The notes under the pieces are model-generated. The model was given only the letters and a program-made list of their open reading frames with translations. It was not told the DNA's origin and searched no databases. Made by a program: the position numbers and the translations under genes. 64,000 bases of DNA from Cronobacter muytjensii ATCC 51329 (GTDB taxonomy: Bacteria > Pseudomonadota > Gammaproteobacteria > Enterobacterales > Enterobacteriaceae): assembly GCF_001277195.1 (NCBI RefSeq), contig NZ_CP012268.1:3906001-3970000 (forward strand), written 5' to 3'. Positions 60,492-64,000 of this stretch are shown in pieces. Position 1 is the stretch's first letter; the number at the start of each line of letters is the position of its first letter.

Positions 60492-61991
60492 TTACGCGTC
60501 GTTGCTCTTCAGCGACGGCAGCTTGGAGACCAGACGCAGAGAAACGGTCAGGCCTTCCAGCTGGTAGTGCGGACGCAGGAAGAACTTGGCGGCGTAGTAG
60601 CCCGGGTTGTCCTCGATCTCCTGAACCTGCACCTCGGCTGCCGCCAGCGGCTTACGGGATTTGGTTTCCTGAGAGGAGTTCGCCGGGTCGCCGTCCACAT
60701 AGTTCATCACCCAGTCGTTCAGCCAGCGTTCCATTTCGTCGCGCTCGCGGAAAGAACCGATCTTGTCGCGAACAATGCACTTGAGGTAGTGCGCGAAACG
60801 GCAGCAGGCGAACAGGTACGGCAGGCGGGCTGCCAGACGGGCGTTCGCGGTCGCGTCCGGATCGTGATATTCCGCCGGTTTTTGCAGCGACTGCGCGCCG
60901 ATAAAGGCGGCGAAGTCGGAGTTTTTGCGGTGGATCAGCGGCATAAAGCCGTTTTTCGCCAGCTCCGCTTCGCGACGGTCGCTGATGGCGATTTCGGTCG
61001 GGCACTTCATGTCCACGCCGCCGTCGTCGCTCGGGAAGGTGTGACACGGCAGGTTTTCTACCGCGCCGCCCGATTCCACGCCGCGAATGGAGGTGCACCA
61101 GCCGTACTCTTTGAAAGAACGGTTGATGTTGGCCGCCATCGCGTAGGCCGCGTTGGACCAGTTGTAGTTGGCGTGGTTGGCGCCATCGGTCTCTTCTTCA
61201 AAGTCGAAGCTGTCCACCGGGTTAGTGCGAATGCCGTACGGCAGACGCGACAGGAAACGCGGCATGACGAGACCCAGGTAGCGCGCATCTTCCGACTCGC
61301 GCAGGCTGCGCCAGGCGGCGTACTCGGTGTTCTGGAAGATTTTGGTCAGGTCGCGCGGGTTCGCCAGCTCCTGCCAGGATTCCATCTGCATCACGCTCGG
61401 CGCGGTGCCGGTGATGAACGGGCAGTGCGCCGCCGCGCCGATGCGCGCCATTTCGCTCAGCAGTTCAACATCCTGCGGGCTGTGGTCGAAGTAGTAGTCG
61501 CCCACCAGGCAGCCAAACGGCTCGCCGCCGAACTGGCCATACTCTTCTTCGTAGATTTTTTTGAAGATAGGGCTCTGGTCCCAGCCCACGCCCTTAAAGC
61601 GTTTCAGGGTGCGGCCCAGCTCCTGCTTGGAGATGCTCATAAAGCGGATTTTCAGCATCTCGTCGGTTTCAGTGTTGTTGACCAGATAGTTCAGGCCACG
61701 CCAGGCGCTTTCCAGCTTCTGGAATTCGTCGTGGTGAATAATCTGGTTAACCTGCTGAGACAGCTTCTCGTCGATACCGGCAATCAGGTTCTGAATGGTG
61801 CGGTAGGTGTCGTTCGAGAAGGTGACGGTGTTTTCCAGCGCCTGTTGCGCCAGGGTTTTCACCGCGTTTTCGACGGCCGAACGGGCCTGGTCGGTTTTCG
61901 GGCGGAACTCTTTGCTGAGCAGCGCGCTGAATTCGTCCTGGCTGAACGCCTGCTGCGATTGCAGCTCTTGCTGTTGAGAAGGATTGCTCAT
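60492..61991 (-). CDS. tssC: T6SS sheath protein TssC (VipB)
   Basis: A 499-residue large sheath subunit of normal length. Typical segments: LIAGIDEKLSQQVNQIIHHDEFQKLESAWRGLNYLV, FGCLVGDYYFDHSPQDVELL, RFLSRLPYG and RFAHYLKCIVRDKIGSF near the C terminus. With TssB it forms the contractile sheath around Hcp. It starts three bases after the tssB stop and is highly conserved. Confidence 0.98.
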   Translation of the reverse strand: MSNPSQQQELQSQQAFSQDEFSALLSKEFRPKTDQARSAVENAVKTLAQQALENTVTFSNDTYRTIQNLIAGIDEKLSQQVNQIIHHDEFQKLESAWRGLNYLVNNTETDEMLKIRFMSISKQELGRTLKRFKGVGWDQSPIFKKIYEEEYGQFGGEPFGCLVGDYYFDHSPQDVELLSEMARIGAAAHCPFITGTAPSVMQMESWQELANPRDLTKIFQNTEYAAWRSLRESEDARYLGLVMPRFLSRLPYGIRTNPVDSFDFEEETDGANHANYNWSNAAYAMAANINRSFKEYGWCTSIRGVESGGAVENLPCHTFPSDDGGVDMKCPTEIAISDRREAELAKNGFMPLIHRKNSDFAAFIGAQSLQKPAEYHDPDATANARLAARLPYLFACCRFAHYLKCIVRDKIGSFRERDEMERWLNDWVMNYVDGDPANSSQETKSRKPLAAAEVQVQEIEDNPGYYAAKFFLRPHYQLEGLTVSLRLVSKLPSLKSNDA

Positions 61992-61994
61992 CGA

Positions 61995-62519
61995 TTACTC
62001 CTCGTTACCTTTCGTGCCATCGTCATTTTTCGGCATCTGGCTCAGCGATTTGAGCAGCGTCGGATCCTGAAGCACTTTCGCGATAAGCTCTTCGGCGCCG
62101 TTTTTACCGTCCATGTAGGTCAGCAGGTTAGAAAGCTGGGTGCGGGCTTCCAGCAGCTTGTTCAGCGGCTCGACCTTACGCGCCACGGCGTCCGGCAGGA
62201 AGTCGTCCATGCTGTCGAAGGTGAGATCGATGCTCAGTTTGCCTTCGCCGGTCAGGGTGTTGTCCACCTGGAACGCCACGCGAGGCTTGAGCGCTTTCAT
62301 ACGCTCATCGAAGTTATCGATGTCAATTTCAAGGAATTTACGCTCGTCCACCGCAGGCTGCGGGTCGACCGGCTTCCCGACCAGATCAGCAAACACGCCC
62401 ATCACAAACGGAAGCTGAATTTTGCGTTCCGCGCCGTAGATTTCCACGTCGTATTCGATCTGCACGCGCGGCGCGCGGTTACGGGCGATAAATTTCTGCC
62501 CACTGTTACTCATTGGCAT
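61995..62519 (-). CDS. tssB: T6SS sheath protein TssB (VipA)
   Basis: A 174-residue small sheath subunit: RAPRVQIEYDVEIYGAERKIQLPFVMGVFADLVG is the family signature, followed by RKFLEIDIDNFDERMKAL. The ATG at 62519 is preferred because GGAG lies six bases upstream; ATGs at 62534 and 62513 are alternatives. TssB carries the ClpV-binding helix in related systems. It precedes tssC directly. Confidence 0.96.
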   Translation of the reverse strand: MPMSNSGQKFIARNRAPRVQIEYDVEIYGAERKIQLPFVMGVFADLVGKPVDPQPAVDERKFLEIDIDNFDERMKALKPRVAFQVDNTLTGEGKLSIDLTFDSMDDFLPDAVARKVEPLNKLLEARTQLSNLLTYMDGKNGAEELIAKVLQDPTLLKSLSQMPKNDDGTKGNEE

Positions 62520-62594
62520 GATGTTCTCCATCAAAGATGCGCGGTGAAATTCGGGCGACGGGCCTCATGCCTGCCGCCGTAAAGAGAAACGCCG

Positions 62595-63617
62595 TTACTC
62601 GCGGCGTCCGATAATGTTTTCCACCTGATGCACGCTGTCGGGCGCCAGGTCGCGAATAAGATCCATGAAATTCATTTCAATCAGTCGCTGCACGCGCTCA
62701 ATCATCAGCGGCGCGGGATGGCTCGGCTCGTGCCGGGCAAAGTATTGCTTCACTTTCTCAAGCATCAACTGGGCGTCGTCGCGCGTTTGCAGTTGCACGT
62801 TACGCCAGTCAGTTTCCACCACCCGCGCCGGGGCGCTGGCGCTGACGGCGGCAGGCGCGTTTTCCGCCTGCGTCTGGGTTTCTTCGACATCCTGCGGCGC
62901 GTGTCCTTCGCCTGGCTGGCAGGCCTGCGCCACAATGCTGGTGAGCTTCTGGAGCTGCTCCATTTCCGGTACCCCGCTCTCGCCGAAGTGGCTGACCAGA
63001 ATGCTGCGGATAGCTTCCAGACGCGCGTGGATCTGGATTATCGCCTCGATGCCCGGCTGATCGCCGCGCGCGAGTTCGTCCACCAGCCGCGGACGTCCGC
63101 CCGGATAGCCGGGGCATTCGCTTTTGCTGTTATCCAGCAACGACTGGGCGTCGCGCAGCGTAATTTCATCGCCGTTACTGCGCAGCAATGTGGCGCCGCG
63201 CAGCGTCGCGGTCAGGGCAGATTTATCGCCGAGGCCCGCCAGCGCGTTAATACGGTAGAACGGATCTTTTTCGCCATACTCTTCCAGCAGCGGATAGAGC
63301 GGCTCCCAGTAGCGCGTCAGCGCTTCCTGGATAAGCAACAGCCCGTCGGCATAGCCCGGCAGCCCGCGGCGTTTAGCCCACGCGTGGGTGAGCGCCAGCA
63401 TGACGCGCAGATCTTTGGTGCGCTCAAGCAGCGCCAGGGCCAGCTTTTCAACTTTAGTCCAGTCCGCCGGCTCTGCCGGAATAATGGTGTCGCCAAACTG
63501 CTGTTCCGCTTTGCCCTGGCTTGCCTGTTCCATCGCCTGATAATCGGCGTCGTACTCCAGATTGTCGCCGCACGGCTGCTCCGGGCTCACCGGAGCGAGA
63601 AGGGTTTCAATATCCAT
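62595..63617 (-). CDS. tssA: T6SS protein TssA (ImpA family)
   Basis: A 340-residue TssA with an N-terminal ImpA_N domain (SPEQPCGDNLEYDADYQAMEQ, DWTKVEKLALALLERTKDLRVML, GLLLIQEALTRYWEPLYP) and the short-type C terminus (RVQRLIEMNFMDLIRDLAPDSVHQVENIIG). TssA organises baseplate assembly and sheath polymerisation. The C-terminal type decides whether it acts at the baseplate or at the distal end; this looks like the short, ring-forming class. It lies between tagF and tssB. Confidence 0.92.
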   Translation of the reverse strand: MDIETLLAPVSPEQPCGDNLEYDADYQAMEQASQGKAEQQFGDTIIPAEPADWTKVEKLALALLERTKDLRVMLALTHAWAKRRGLPGYADGLLLIQEALTRYWEPLYPLLEEYGEKDPFYRINALAGLGDKSALTATLRGATLLRSNGDEITLRDAQSLLDNSKSECPGYPGGRPRLVDELARGDQPGIEAIIQIHARLEAIRSILVSHFGESGVPEMEQLQKLTSIVAQACQPGEGHAPQDVEETQTQAENAPAAVSASAPARVVETDWRNVQLQTRDDAQLMLEKVKQYFARHEPSHPAPLMIERVQRLIEMNFMDLIRDLAPDSVHQVENIIGRRE

Positions 63618-63626
63618 CGAACTGCC

Positions 63627-64000
63627 TTATTCGAACATGGGCGGGTAGAGCCCGTGGCGACCCGGACGCGCACCGCCCGCCGGATCAAACAACAGCGAAA
63701 AGAGCTGCCCGGTAAAATTGCCGCTGTGTACATGCGTGTAGAGCGGATAACCGTCGCTGCGGTTGGTCCACCAGAAACTGGTCTGGCGCTGCGGATCGAA
63801 ACACTCCGCCGCCTGCCGCCAGCTCAGCGTCACCGGCGTCTCTTCATAACCGATGACATCAAGAATTTCCGAGCGATTTTCCGGCGCGGGCAGCGCCGGT
63901 GACGGAATGGCCAGCACCGCCTGGTCGAGCTGTTCAGCGGAGAACGCGTTGCGCACCGCGTGATGCAGGACGCGCCCGAGCTGCTGATACCAGGCCTCCG
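63627..64000 (-). CDS. tagF: TagF/ImpM family protein, C-terminal part (cut by window edge)
   Basis: The frame runs open to the right edge, so only the last 124 codons are seen. The end (QTSFWWTNRSDGYPLYTHVHSGNFTGQLFSLLFD) has the SxWW pattern of TagF C termini, and the preceding AWYQQLGRVLHHAVRNAFSAEQL helix fits. TagF represses T6SS assembly post-translationally in Pseudomonas by binding the FHA protein. Its position upstream of tssA suits this. The start lies outside the window. A TssM C terminus is the main alternative. Confidence 0.6.
   Translation of the reverse strand, partial: EAWYQQLGRVLHHAVRNAFSAEQLDQAVLAIPSPALPAPENRSEILDVIGYEETPVTLSWRQAAECFDPQRQTSFWWTNRSDGYPLYTHVHSGNFTGQLFSLLFDPAGGARPGRHGLYPPMFE

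Noticed and set aside
60357..62582. Plus-strand open frame of 741 codons across tssC and tssB
   Set aside because: Antisense to conserved sheath genes, with a low-complexity product and no start signal. A shadow of high GC coding sequence.

Overview
The window looks like the chromosome of a GC-rich member of the Enterobacteriaceae, probably Cronobacter or a close relative. The evidence is a yiiQ-tpiA pair almost identical to the enterobacterial one, followed by a type VI secretion (T6SS) locus in the ImpA/TagF/TagJ/PppA-PpkA style. The genus is an inference from gene content and similarity, not a measurement. Only yiiQ and tpiA lie on the plus strand. From about 1.65 kb to the right edge every gene I support lies on the minus strand, so the locus reads right to left.

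Right part (about 45-64 kb, T6SS machine): tagF (partial, cut by the edge), tssA, tssB, tssC, hcp, tagH (FHA), pppA, an unrecognised exported protein, tagJ (ImpE), tssE, tssF, tssG, clpV and ppkA. The membrane-complex genes tssJ, tssK, tssL and tssM are not in the window and presumably lie beyond the edge. Between tssC and tagH, around hcp, sit five small exported proteins of the Tai4/Rap1a amidase-immunity type, with no amidase effector in sight. TagH, PppA and PpkA together suggest threonine-phosphorylation control of assembly.

Middle part (about 24-45 kb, spikes and cargo): reading leftwards there is a lipase effector with an ankyrin lipoprotein, vgrG3 with two small membrane proteins, a DUF2169-pentapeptide fusion / pentapeptide / DUF3540 / DUF4150 module, a four-helix membrane protein, vgrG2 with DUF2169, a DUF4150-lipase effector with a second ankyrin protein, and a 1321-residue Rhs without PAAR plus its immunity gene. 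The three vgrG genes share a nearly identical first 1.4-1.5 kb and have different tails.

Left-centre (about 19.3-24 kb): an AT-rich set of likely orphan immunity genes (DUF2750, DUF4265 and several unknown), then vgrG1-eagR-rhs1-imm, a textbook Eag-chaperone/PAAR-Rhs operon with an AHH nuclease tip (11.8-19.3 kb). Downstream of rhs1 are three displaced Rhs 3' fragments, each carrying a different toxin tip and a matching immunity gene (5.5-11.7 kb). After them comes a further row of immunity-like genes (2.6-5.2 kb) and a lone, N-terminally short Eag-type chaperone next to tpiA. The whole left half reads as a record of repeated toxin-tip replacement.

The most interesting parts are the orphan Rhs-tip archive, with a visible 83-bp deletion between short direct repeats and a palindromic insertion; the Tai4/Rap1a array around hcp without a Tae4 effector; the cargo-less DUF2169-pentapeptide/DUF3540/DUF4150 module; and the PAAR-less Rhs2.
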